Assembly: GCA_964570865.1 (NCBI GenBank)
Contig: CAZMZM010000002.1
Coordinates: 1 to 64,000 of the forward strand
Length of the DNA: 64,000 nt
Source of the DNA: WGAL01 sp964570865
GTDB taxonomy: Bacteria > Bacteroidota > Ignavibacteria > Ignavibacteriales > Melioribacteraceae
Reading direction: 5' to 3'
Positions 27,411-35,713 of the stretch are shown here, piece by piece (the stretch's first letter is position 1; each line of letters opens with the position of its first letter). The position numbers and the translations under genes are program-made. The notes below the pieces were generated by a model that worked only from the letters and a program-made list of their open reading frames with translations, made no database searches and was not told where the DNA came from.

Positions 27411-29213
27411 ATGAGTTTACCCAAGGAGAAACATACGTTCCATATCCCTGTAATGGGATTAAGCTACACGATAGATTCGCCGATTAAAATAGCACATTTC
27501 GGCATTTCATCTGTAATCTCAATTATCGAACATAACATGATTGAGAAAATGAGAAAATTTTATGCTGAAAAATTCAGTTATCCGTATGAACCGATCACAA
27601 CAAAATCAGAGGATTTCAGAGCAAAAAGAATTACCGCATATCTCGACTTGGTGAATGACATAGTTCAGGAAAATTTCAACAAACTTGTAGCTTCGGTTAC
27701 AAGCGGTTATCAGGAAATTGAGAAATATTTTGCTTTGCTTCCCACTTCTTCCGAGTTAAGAAAAAATTTCAACAAGTTTGTCGAGAAAAATTCGGTCAGC
27801 TTGAAAGATATTCAAAATTGGCTTTACAATAATTTATCAATCGGCAGTATTGACGTAAACATTATGACAAAGCTCGATAGCCCTAATTACAAAGGGAAAA
27901 CTCAACTCCCTATCGAGCAAAACAATGCCCACGCCTCATTGCGCGGTTTTGCCCTTAGTAAACTAATGAATTCCTCGGTTGTTCTTTCAGCCGGCATGAA
28001 TCCTCGTTTGTTTTCATACATGGAACAGTTTGATGATTTTTACCCTGACGAAGAGGGAAACTTTAAGAAAAAAATAACAATAAAAGTCAGCGATTACCGT
28101 TCGGCAATAATACAAGGAAAGTTCTTTGCTAAAAAAGGACTTTGGGTTTCGGAATACAGAATTGAATCGGGGTTAAATTGCGGCGGACATGCTTTTGCTA
28201 GTGACGGATATTTACTTGGGCCGATTCTTGAAGAGTTTAAAAACAATCGAGAAACTTTGCATGAAGAACTTTGGGAAATTTACCGAAAAGGTTTGGAAAA
28301 GAAAGAGAAAATTGTACCTAGAGAAATTCCACAATTAAATGTAACGGCTCAAGGGGGAGTTGGAACCGGCGAGGAACACAAATTTTTACTCAACAATTTT
28401 CATATCGATTCTGTCGGATGGGGGACACCTTTCCTGCTTGTTCCTGAAGCGACAAGCGTTGATGAAGAAACAATGCAACTGTTAAGCGATGCAACCGAAG
28501 ATGACCTTTATCTTTCAGACGCTTCTCCGCTTGGTGTTCCGTTCAACAATGTTCGCGGAAGTTCAAAAGACGTAGAGAGAATTGAATTAGCAAAAGCAGG
28601 AAAACCGGGCAGTTCTTGCCCTAAAAAGTTTCTCACGTTCAATACTGAGTTTACCGAACTCCCTATTTGTACCGCATCTTCTCAGTATATAAACTTAAAA
28701 TTAGATCAGCTTAAAAAGGAAAACCTGCAGGAAGACGAATATAAAAAAGCCTACGATAAAGTAATAGCAAAAGAATGTTTGTGCAACGGGCTTTCAAGCT
28801 CTGTGCTGGTTATGAATAACTTAGATTACAAAATGGAAGGTGAAGCCGTCTCTGTTTGTCCGGGTCCCAATATGGCATATTACTCGGGTAAATTTTCGCT
28901 TCAGCAGATGGCCGATCATATTTATGACAGGGTAAATCTTTTAAACAGAGCAGATCGACCGAATATGTTTATGAAAGAGTTGAAAATGTATATTGAATTT
29001 CTGAAAGATAAAATTGACGAAGCCGCACCAAACTTTTCCGATAAACAAATTAAATATTTTGATACGTTCCGGGAAAATTTGAACAGCGGAATAGAATATT
29101 ATAAAAACATGTTCAACGAACATCGTGACGTGCTTAAAAGTTCGTATGAACAAGCCCTGAACGATCTTAACGAACTTGAGATGAAATTCCATCAGGTGAT
29201 GATTTCGGTATAG
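27411..29213 (+). CDS. Unrecognised 600-residue protein, possibly a nitronate-monooxygenase-like TIM barrel with a cysteine cluster
   Basis: I do not know this family by name. It lacks signal and membrane segments. Parts resemble flavin TIM barrels of the nitronate monooxygenase/IMPDH type: the start (FHIPVMGLSYTIDSPIKIAH), LNCGGHAF at 256, LNVTAQGGVGTGEEHKFLL at 309 and DSVGWGTPFLLVPEA at 333, which look like the glycine-rich phosphate loop and the following strand. Six cysteines, C257, C403, C420, C456, C458 and C483 (VCPGPN), could hold a metal or Fe-S cluster. A charged helical tail covers about 495-600. It stands alone, convergent with the PAP2 gene. Function is inferred only. Confidence 0.6.
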   Translation: MSLPKEKHTFHIPVMGLSYTIDSPIKIAHFGISSVISIIEHNMIEKMRKFYAEKFSYPYEPITTKSEDFRAKRITAYLDLVNDIVQENFNKLVASVTSGYQEIEKYFALLPTSSELRKNFNKFVEKNSVSLKDIQNWLYNNLSIGSIDVNIMTKLDSPNYKGKTQLPIEQNNAHASLRGFALSKLMNSSVVLSAGMNPRLFSYMEQFDDFYPDEEGNFKKKITIKVSDYRSAIIQGKFFAKKGLWVSEYRIESGLNCGGHAFASDGYLLGPILEEFKNNRETLHEELWEIYRKGLEKKEKIVPREIPQLNVTAQGGVGTGEEHKFLLNNFHIDSVGWGTPFLLVPEATSVDEETMQLLSDATEDDLYLSDASPLGVPFNNVRGSSKDVERIELAKAGKPGSSCPKKFLTFNTEFTELPICTASSQYINLKLDQLKKENLQEDEYKKAYDKVIAKECLCNGLSSSVLVMNNLDYKMEGEAVSVCPGPNMAYYSGKFSLQQMADHIYDRVNLLNRADRPNMFMKELKMYIEFLKDKIDEAAPNFSDKQIKYFDTFRENLNSGIEYYKNMFNEHRDVLKSSYEQALNDLNELEMKFHQVMISV

Positions 29214-29246
29214 TATATTAGAAAAAATTAACTTCGCTCTTATTAT

Positions 29247-30071
29247 TTACAGTCGGTATAAAATACCCAAACCTGTTTGAGTAAAACTTACTTCGGGATA
29301 AATTTTAAGATTGCCAAGGATCTTCGGTTCATCTTTTCCGTAACCGGAAATATAATCTCCAACGAAATATCCGATTACTCCTCCGAGAAAAACATCCGAA
29401 ACCCAATGCTGGTTGTGGTAAATTCTGGATAGTGCAACCAATCCTGCGCTTCCGTACCAAAATGATTTCCAGAGCAAATTATCGGAGTACCCCGCCATAA
29501 CAGTCGAAACGGCAAAAGCAACGGTAGTATGACCGCTCGGGAGTGACTGATAATCATTGTCAAAAAGTTTTGGCGGATTAAAAAAAAGATTCGATTCACC
29601 GTCGTATGGTCTTCGTCTCCCTATAATAACTTTCAGTACCGTTGTAATTACTCCTGAAACAATAAACGCTTCGGAAGCTTTCAACCCTAAATTTCTAACT
29701 TCCGAGTTACCGGAAAATAATCCGTATCCGTAAATACCGGCAGTAAATAGTGCCGTATAGCCGCTACCGTAAAATTTGTCAATGCCAAAAAGCGTATTAT
29801 TAAAATCGGATTGATTACGCAGAGCAATAGAGCGAACTCCTTTATCGGCAATAAAAAACAGTGCCGTACTTCCTACTGCTTCTGCAACAGTTCCCCAATC
29901 CGAAGCGTCAAAACCGAGAGGTTTGGCAGCTACAACAAGTCCAAGATTAACGGCGTTCTTAGAATCATTGAGGAAAGTATTAAGCAAACTATCTTCCCCA
30001 TTTCCACCTTGGGCGGAAATTGTCTGAAAAAACATGAATAATAAAATGATTAAAATATTATTATTTCTCAT
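29247..30071 (-). CDS. PAP2-family phosphatase, exported or membrane-bound
   Basis: The 274-residue protein has a signal peptide (NILIILLFMFFQTISAQ) and the three phosphatidic-acid-phosphatase motifs: K147-x6-R154P, PSGH (178-181) and S215R-x5-H222-x3-D226. Catalysis is by the two histidines on phosphate esters such as undecaprenyl diphosphate or lipid A phosphates. Hydrophobic stretches between the motifs fit the membrane-embedded fold. The gene is convergent with the 600-residue gene (33-base gap), with about 200 bases of non-coding DNA upstream. Confidence 0.9.
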   Translation of the reverse strand: MRNNNILIILLFMFFQTISAQGGNGEDSLLNTFLNDSKNAVNLGLVVAAKPLGFDASDWGTVAEAVGSTALFFIADKGVRSIALRNQSDFNNTLFGIDKFYGSGYTALFTAGIYGYGLFSGNSEVRNLGLKASEAFIVSGVITTVLKVIIGRRRPYDGESNLFFNPPKLFDNDYQSLPSGHTTVAFAVSTVMAGYSDNLLWKSFWYGSAGLVALSRIYHNQHWVSDVFLGGVIGYFVGDYISGYGKDEPKILGNLKIYPEVSFTQTGLGILYRL

Positions 30072-30273
30072 AAAATTAGATTTCCGATACAGTTATTAAT
30101 AATTAATTTGGAAATATAAAAAAGTTTGTTCAGAAAAAGCCGTGATTTATACGCTATCCCTTACCTTTTATTGCATATTAAAAGAAATACAGATCTAAAA
30201 TTACATTTTTCCTTCCTTTGAAAATCTAACTAATTTGCTTATTTTAGAAGTCAATTTTTTTTGAGAAAAGTAA

Positions 30274-31149
30274 ATGATTAGAAGTATGACGGGATATGGT
30301 AAATCCCGTGAAATAATAGGCAATTATGACGTTGAAGCGGAAGTAAAAAGTCTGAACAACAGATATTTGGATTTAACCGTCAGACTCCCCAAAGAACTTT
30401 ACAGCCGGGAGTTTGAAATTAGGAATCTTGTTAAAAAGGAAATTAACAGGGGAAAAGTTTATGTTTCAATATCCCTAAAACTTCAAGATTCCGCAGCTGA
30501 TTTATCCTCGTTTAATAAAGATGGTTTACTCCGAACAGTTGCCCTTTTGAAGGAAATCAAATCTCTTTCGGATGTTGACGATAATATTACGATGGATCAT
30601 TTGCTTAATCTTCAACATTTTTTCATGGATGACCTTGTTGAACTAAGCGACGAAGAATACTCCCGTATTGAAAATCTGTTGCATAAAGCAATTGCAAAGT
30701 TACACGAAATGCGTTCAGTTGAAGGAGAAGAACTAAAAAATGACATGCTTCGCCGAGTAGATACTATTGAACACAATGTTGCAGATATTGAAAGTTTACT
30801 CACTCCTTCGGTGCATGAATATTTTGCAAAATTAAAATCCAGAGCTGAAGAATTGTTGGCTGATTTTTCAAAATTTGACGATAGGCTTAGTACCGAACTT
30901 GCACTGCTTTCTGAAAAATACGATACGTCAGAGGAAATTGTAAGACTTAGAAGTCACATAAAGCAATTCCGTGACATTCTTTCGGGAGGAAAAGAAGTGG
31001 GGAAAAAACTAAACTTTATCGTTCAGGAAATGAATCGAGAAGCAAATACAATTAACAGTAAATCAATTTCAACTGATATTTCATACAAAGCGCTTGCCAT
31101 AAAAGAAGAACTGGAAAAAATCAGAGAACAGATTCAGAATATTGAGTGA
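30274..31149 (+). CDS. yicC: YicC-family endoribonuclease
   Basis: A 291-residue protein with the YicC signature at the start (MIRSMTGYGKSR, VEAEVKSLNNRYLDLTVRLP) and the DUF1732 C-terminus (EVGKKLNFIVQEMNREANTINSKS). YicC in E. coli is an RNA endonuclease that affects small-RNA turnover. It heads the yicC-gmk-rpoZ unit; its TGA overlaps the gmk ATG by one base. That gene order is widely conserved. Confidence 0.94.
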   Translation: MIRSMTGYGKSREIIGNYDVEAEVKSLNNRYLDLTVRLPKELYSREFEIRNLVKKEINRGKVYVSISLKLQDSAADLSSFNKDGLLRTVALLKEIKSLSDVDDNITMDHLLNLQHFFMDDLVELSDEEYSRIENLLHKAIAKLHEMRSVEGEELKNDMLRRVDTIEHNVADIESLLTPSVHEYFAKLKSRAEELLADFSKFDDRLSTELALLSEKYDTSEEIVRLRSHIKQFRDILSGGKEVGKKLNFIVQEMNREANTINSKSISTDISYKALAIKEELEKIREQIQNIE

Positions 31150-31721
31150 TGATGAAAAAAAAAGGTAAATTATTTGTTTTTTCCGCACCAAGCGGAACAG
31201 GTAAAACTACAATTGTAAGACATTTATTGAATGAAATGCCGCAACTTAAATTTTCTGTTTCAGCTACAACTCGTAAAGCTCGTTCGAACGAAATAAACGG
31301 AGTGGATTATTTTTTTATTTCTGAAGAAGAATTCAAAAATAAAATATCCAATGGCGAGTTTATTGAATGGGGTAAATTTTATGATTATCTTTACGGTACT
31401 TTGAAAGAGGAGATTGAAAGGGATACCAATAAAGGAAAAAACATTCTTCTGGAATTGGACGTAAAAGGTGCCCTTGAGATTAAGGAAGCGTATCCCGATT
31501 CAATCACTATTTTTATTGCTCCACCAAGTATCGAGGAATTAATCTCAAGATTAAAAAAGCGAAATACGGAAACTGAAGAAGATTTTAAGAAAAGAATAGA
31601 ACGCGCCGAGATGGAACTCAGTTACAAAGAAAAGTTTGATTATTTAGTTGTAAATGACGAACTTGAAAAGGCAAAAAAAGAAGCGAAAGAAATTATATTA
31701 AAAGAAATAGAGAGGTTATAA
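31149..31721 (+). CDS. gmk: Guanylate kinase
   Basis: The protein (190 residues) phosphorylates GMP to GDP with ATP. The P-loop is SAPSGTGKTT, and the GMP site motifs are SATTRKARSNEINGVDYFF and the lid region RLKKRNTETEEDFKKR. An upstream in-frame GTG (31146) overlaps the yicC stop; I chose the ATG at 31149, which overlaps the yicC TGA by one base, though the ATG at 31152 is equally possible. rpoZ starts directly after the stop codon. Confidence 0.95.
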   Translation: MMKKKGKLFVFSAPSGTGKTTIVRHLLNEMPQLKFSVSATTRKARSNEINGVDYFFISEEEFKNKISNGEFIEWGKFYDYLYGTLKEEIERDTNKGKNILLELDVKGALEIKEAYPDSITIFIAPPSIEELISRLKKRNTETEEDFKKRIERAEMELSYKEKFDYLVVNDELEKAKKEAKEIILKEIERL

Positions 31722-32015
31722 ATGGGATTGCATCCGATTGACCAAAAGAAGATAACAAAGTACGCTCATAATGTTTACGAAGCAGCTGTTGTAGCTTCAA
31801 AAAGAGCGCGAATCATTAATGATGAAATTAAAATTGAATTCGAACAGCTTAAAAATGCTACAAGCGAATTCGAAGACGAATTTGAAGAGAGAGGAAATCC
31901 GGAGCTGCTTAAGTTTTCGCTTGCTCAGGAAAAGCTTGAAAAACCTCACGTTCGCGCATTGCACGAATTAATTAACGGTGAAATTAAATACCGTTATAAA
32001 ACAAATGAACTTTAA
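31722..32015 (+). CDS. rpoZ: RNA polymerase omega subunit
   Basis: This 97-residue protein is the Bacteroidota-type omega: MGLHPIDQKKITKYAHNVYEAAVVASKRARIIN holds the conserved 'N.YE.....KRAR.I' helix pair, followed by KPHVRALHELINGEIKYRY. It helps assemble the polymerase beta' subunit. Its ATG follows the gmk stop with no gap, and GAGAGGT at the end of gmk acts as its ribosome site. A strong terminator follows. Confidence 0.88.
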   Translation: MGLHPIDQKKITKYAHNVYEAAVVASKRARIINDEIKIEFEQLKNATSEFEDEFEERGNPELLKFSLAQEKLEKPHVRALHELINGEIKYRYKTNEL

Positions 32016-32029
32016 CAAACTTTACTTTT

Positions 32030-32074
32030 TCACTATTCCGGCAAAATTACTTTGCAGGAATAGTGATTTTTTTA
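32030..32074 (+). terminator. Rho-independent terminator after rpoZ
   Basis: Perfect 10-bp stem TCACTATTCC (32030-32039) / GGAATAGTGA (32057-32066), then seven T. The T run ends just seven bases before the ATG of the next gene, leaving no room for a conventional ribosome site. Confidence 0.88.
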
Positions 32075-32080
32075 TCTAAA

Positions 32081-32827
32081 ATGTCAGAAGATATTTCCCA
32101 AATCATTAACAATTCATTGTTGACTCAGAAAGAAATTTTCGGTAACGTTCTTTATGAGCCAAAAAGGAAAACCGTGAAAAAAGAAGCGCCCAAAAATATT
32201 CCGCTTACTGTTGAAGAACTAAGCGTAGAAACTACAAACGAAACAAATGATTTTGTAAATATTCTGAGTCTTGATAAACTTTATTCCGAAATCCATACAT
32301 GCCGAAAATGTGCATTAAGTAAAAGCCGTACAAATTTTGTTTTTGGAACAGGAAATCCGGATGCCGATATTATGTTAATTGGCGAAGCGCCCGGAGCAGA
32401 AGAAGATAAAACCGGCGTTCCTTTTGTCGGACGCGCAGGCAAACTTTTAAACGATATTCTGAAAGCAATTAATTTGACGAGAGAAGAAATTTACATTGCT
32501 AATATTCTTAAATGTCGTCCACCGAAAAATAGAGACCCACACCCTGAAGAGAGAGATTCTTGCATGCCGTATTTGCTTAAGCAAATTGATTTAATCAAAC
32601 CTAAAATGATTCTCTGTTTAGGAAGAATTGCCGCAAATACACTTTTGGGAACCAATCAATCTCTGACAAAGCTTCGCGAGAATGTTCATGAATTTCACGG
32701 AGTTACGATGATGGCAACCTTCCATCCTGCGGCACTTTTGCGAAATCCGAATTGGAAACGCCCTGTCTGGGAAGATGTTCAAAAGTTCAGAAAAATGTAT
32801 GATGAAATGTTAGCAGACGGAAAATAA
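32081..32827 (+). CDS. Family 4 (Fe-S) uracil-DNA glycosylase
   Basis: This 248-residue enzyme removes uracil from DNA. The Fe-S cysteines are C74, C77, C145 and C161 (Cx2C ... Cx15C), and the active-site motifs GEAPGAEEDKTG (101-112) and FHPAALLRNPNWK are clear. About 60 residues of poorly conserved N-terminus precede the core. I chose the ATG at 32081; the in-frame GTG at 32063 lies inside the terminator stem. No Shine-Dalgarno is visible, so translation may be leaderless or depend on readthrough. dnaB follows after one base. Confidence 0.9.
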   Translation: MSEDISQIINNSLLTQKEIFGNVLYEPKRKTVKKEAPKNIPLTVEELSVETTNETNDFVNILSLDKLYSEIHTCRKCALSKSRTNFVFGTGNPDADIMLIGEAPGAEEDKTGVPFVGRAGKLLNDILKAINLTREEIYIANILKCRPPKNRDPHPEERDSCMPYLLKQIDLIKPKMILCLGRIAANTLLGTNQSLTKLRENVHEFHGVTMMATFHPAALLRNPNWKRPVWEDVQKFRKMYDEMLADGK

Positions 32828-32828
32828 A

Positions 32829-34283
32829 ATGGCTAAAGATTACAAACAAAAAATTGCTGAAATTAAAGAAAAAGAAGACTTAAAAAGATTACACTCTCGT
32901 GAAATGCCAAATGCGGTAGATGCCGAACGAGAAGTAATCGGGGCTATGTTACTTGATCAAGACGCAATTTCAAAAGCTATTGAAATTCTAAAATCTGAAA
33001 ATTTTTATGACATCCGCCACCAGAAGATTTTTGAAGGAATGCTTCACTTGTTTGAAGAAAACCAACCGATCAATGTTGTTACTTTATTCCAAGAGTTGGA
33101 TAAAATGGAAGCAATAGATGAAGTAGGCGGACCTATCTATTTAAATGAATTAACTCAGGATATTACTTCTGCCGTTAACGTTGCCTTCAATGCAAGGATA
33201 GTACTTGAGAAATGGATTCTCAGAAAAATCATTACAAGCTCGATTAAAATGGCTGAACAGGCTTTTATTTCGACCAAGGATGTTTTTGATATACTTGACG
33301 AAACTGAAAAAACCATCTTTGCGATTGCCGAAGAAGGATTAAAAGAATCCTACATCGGGATGGATAAGGCGGTGCCCCAAACGCTTGAATATATTGAAGC
33401 TATTCATCATAAGGATTTATCTTCGTTTGCGGTACCTACCGGTTTTATTGAGCTTGACAATATGTTGGGCGGATTTCAGAAATCGGATTTAATAATAATT
33501 GCGGCTCGTCCTTCAATGGGTAAAACAGCTTTGGCTTTATCGATTGCACGTAACGCCGCGGTAATGCACAAAGTGCCGATTGCTGTTTTTAGTTTGGAAA
33601 TGTCAACTATACAGCTTGTAACAAGGTTGATTTCCGCCGAATCCAGAATTAATGCTCATAGTATTCGTACCGGAAAGTTCAGAGCCGAAGAAGGACAGAA
33701 AATAAGCAAGACTGTCCACAAACTTCAGAAAGCTCCAATCTATATTGACGACACACCCGGTCAGAACGTTATGGCAATCAGAGCCAAAGCCAGAAGACTG
33801 AAAATGGAACACAACATTCAAATGATTATAATCGACTATCTTCAGTTGATGACCTCAGCCGGGAAAATGGAAAGCCGTGAGAGGGAAATTTCTTCTATTT
33901 CAATGTCGTTAAAAGCTTTGGCAAAAGAGTTAAACATTCCCGTTGTTGCTCTTGCACAGTTAAATCGCTCGGTTGAACAGCGGCACGATAAACGTCCGAT
34001 GCTTTCCGACTTGCGTGAGTCCGGCTCCATTGAGCAGGATGCCGATGTAGTTCTTTTCTTGTATCGCCCAGAAGTTTACGGCATTACTCAGTTGCCGGAA
34101 GGCGATTCAACTGAAGGTTACGCCGAAATAGTTATCGGTAAACAGCGTAACGGGCCTGTAGGAAGTGTTCCGCTTCAATTCATAAAAGAATATGCACGAT
34201 TCGAAAATCGCTCATTGGATTACAAAGATGTGCCTCCACAAATTGAAGAAGGTAACAATGAAAAAAGGGAAGTTCCATTTTAG
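32829..34283 (+). CDS. dnaB: Replicative DNA helicase DnaB
   Basis: A full-length, 484-residue hexameric helicase. The N-terminal collar domain begins near 27 (MPNAVDAEREVIGAMLLD), and the RecA-like C-domain has Walker A at ARPSMGKTAL (K232), IIIDYLQLM as Walker B, and RSVEQRHDKRPMLSDLRESGSIEQDAD with the arginine-finger region. No intein is present. The last 26 bases overlap the start of the DUF1460 gene. Confidence 0.97.
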   Translation: MAKDYKQKIAEIKEKEDLKRLHSREMPNAVDAEREVIGAMLLDQDAISKAIEILKSENFYDIRHQKIFEGMLHLFEENQPINVVTLFQELDKMEAIDEVGGPIYLNELTQDITSAVNVAFNARIVLEKWILRKIITSSIKMAEQAFISTKDVFDILDETEKTIFAIAEEGLKESYIGMDKAVPQTLEYIEAIHHKDLSSFAVPTGFIELDNMLGGFQKSDLIIIAARPSMGKTALALSIARNAAVMHKVPIAVFSLEMSTIQLVTRLISAESRINAHSIRTGKFRAEEGQKISKTVHKLQKAPIYIDDTPGQNVMAIRAKARRLKMEHNIQMIIIDYLQLMTSAGKMESREREISSISMSLKALAKELNIPVVALAQLNRSVEQRHDKRPMLSDLRESGSIEQDADVVLFLYRPEVYGITQLPEGDSTEGYAEIVIGKQRNGPVGSVPLQFIKEYARFENRSLDYKDVPPQIEEGNNEKREVPF

Positions 34284-35139
34284 CATAATAATACTGCTGT
34301 TGTTTTCTTCGGTAATTTTTGCGCAAAATATCTATTCATCTGACGACAGTTTAATCTGTAAAGAAAAATTTTCACTTGTCAATTATGAAAATCCCAATAC
34401 TCTTCCTTTCGACTCGGTTTTTACAATTGTTGCCAAATCATTTATCGGTACTGAATATCAGCCCAAAACAATAGAAACACCCAACGCCGAGCGGCTCAAG
34501 ATTCATCTATCTGGATTGGATTGCTACACGTTTATTGAAACTTCACTTGCTCTTGCGCGTGTTGTAAAATCTAAAAAAACAACATTTACGGATTTTGTCA
34601 ATGAAGTAAAATTAATTAGATACAGAAACGGATTGCTTCATGGTTGGACATCGCGTCTCCACTATTTTTCCGATTGGATTTATGATTTGAGCCGTAGAAA
34701 TATTTTGAAGGACGTTACCGAAGCAATTGGGGGAATTCCATATCGTAAAACAATAAATTTTATGAGTTCGCACCCCGAGGCTTATCCGATGCTTGCCGAA
34801 AACAAAATGCGTATTGATTCAATACGACAAGTCGAGAAGAACATTTCTGCAAGAAGTTATTATTATATTCCGGAAAATTTAATTGAGCACTCTGAAACAA
34901 AAATCAATTCCGGTGACATTTTGGGAATTACAACCGATATTAAAGGTTTGGATATTTCACATACGGCTATTGCTATCAGACTATCAGATAAAAGGATTCA
35001 CCTTTTGCACGCTCCCAACGTCGGACAAAAGGTTCAAATATCAAAGCTGCCGCTCTCCGATTATATCAAAAGCCACAAACACCAGACAGGCATTATGGTT
35101 GCGCGTCCTTTACCCGTAAATAGTACAATCAAAAAATAG
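34258..35139 (+). CDS. DUF1460 exported protein (NlpC/P60-like, putative amidase)
   Basis: Product of 293 residues with a signal peptide (FSIIILLLFSSVIFAQ). DUF1460 proteins share the NlpC/P60 cysteine-hydrolase fold: the nucleophile is probably C89 in SGLDCYTFIE and the histidine H235 in DISHTAIA, with HAPNVGQKVQ near the end. Structural work on Bacteroides homologues points to N-acetylmuramoyl-alanine amidase activity in peptidoglycan turnover. I chose the ATG at 34258, preceded by GAAGAAGG within dnaB, giving a 26-base overlap and likely coupled translation. Its 3' end overlaps the opposite-strand DUF5989 gene by 11 bases. Confidence 0.85.
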   Translation: MKKGKFHFSIIILLLFSSVIFAQNIYSSDDSLICKEKFSLVNYENPNTLPFDSVFTIVAKSFIGTEYQPKTIETPNAERLKIHLSGLDCYTFIETSLALARVVKSKKTTFTDFVNEVKLIRYRNGLLHGWTSRLHYFSDWIYDLSRRNILKDVTEAIGGIPYRKTINFMSSHPEAYPMLAENKMRIDSIRQVEKNISARSYYYIPENLIEHSETKINSGDILGITTDIKGLDISHTAIAIRLSDKRIHLLHAPNVGQKVQISKLPLSDYIKSHKHQTGIMVARPLPVNSTIKK

Positions 35140-35287
35140 CATAGATAAAAGGAGCTAATGCGGAGCCTTGAGTTAAAATTATTAAACCGCCGAGCAATAT
35201 CAAAAAGAGAATAATCGGGAAAAGCCACCATTTTTTTCTCACTTTCAAAAATTGCCAGAGTTCGCCAAATATAGATAATTTACTCAT
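35129..35287 (-). CDS. DUF5989-type small membrane protein
   Basis: A short frame of 52 codons, read directly from the sequence: MSKLSIFGELWQFLKVRKKW, then WLFPIILFLILLGGLIILTQ, then GSALAPFIYAIF and TGA. The 'EL..FL..RKKWWL.P' head, single hydrophobic helix and 'SA.APFIY..F' tail are the signature of DUF5989 proteins, which usually sit beside SxtJ and carbamoyltransferase genes, as here. The function is unknown. The stop codon lies inside the 3' end of the convergent DUF1460 gene. Confidence 0.88.
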   Translation of the reverse strand: MSKLSIFGELWQFLKVRKKWWLFPIILFLILLGGLIILTQGSALAPFIYAIF

Positions 35288-35296
35288 TCTATTTCC

Positions 35297-35713
35297 TTAA
35301 AATTGCCTTTCTGTCTCTTCTTTTGTATTTAATTCATCTTCACGCAATATCCAATAAGTTTCCTTATTCTTTTCGATTTTTCTATCGAGAAAATCTGTTC
35401 CGAAAAGCTTGGCAATTAACCCCATTGGAGTAATTACCAAGTAGAATAATATTCCCAGAATTAACCGAGTGGAAAAATAACCTAAAACGACGGAAAATGC
35501 CATCCATAATTTATGAATAGGAAGAAGCAGTTTGGGATAAAAGAATGCGGGAATAATTAGGAGAACTCCTGCAATTGCTAAGTAGTAATATGATTCTTTT
35601 TCAAAGTAGAATAATATTGCGGCAATTACTACGAAAATGCCTCCTATTAAAAACCCGAATTCACGTAATTTCTTTTTACTGCTGTTTATATTTTTCAATT
35701 CATCGAGTATCAA
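35297..35713 (-). CDS. SxtJ-family membrane protein
   Basis: This protein of 138 residues has three hydrophobic segments (about 20-38, 44-60, 70-100) and the family pattern SSKKKLREFGFLIGG at the start, with PIHKLWMAFSVVLGYFSTRLIL and LGILFYLVITPMGLIAKL later. SxtJ is named from saxitoxin clusters, where it lies next to the carbamoyltransferase SxtI; its biochemical role is unknown. It starts with TTG at 35713, overlapping the carbamoyltransferase TGA (TTGA), which implies translational coupling. The DUF5989 gene follows nine bases after its stop. Confidence 0.85.
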   Translation of the reverse strand: MILDELKNINSSKKKLREFGFLIGGIFVVIAAILFYFEKESYYYLAIAGVLLIIPAFFYPKLLLPIHKLWMAFSVVLGYFSTRLILGILFYLVITPMGLIAKLFGTDFLDRKIEKNKETYWILREDELNTKEETERQF

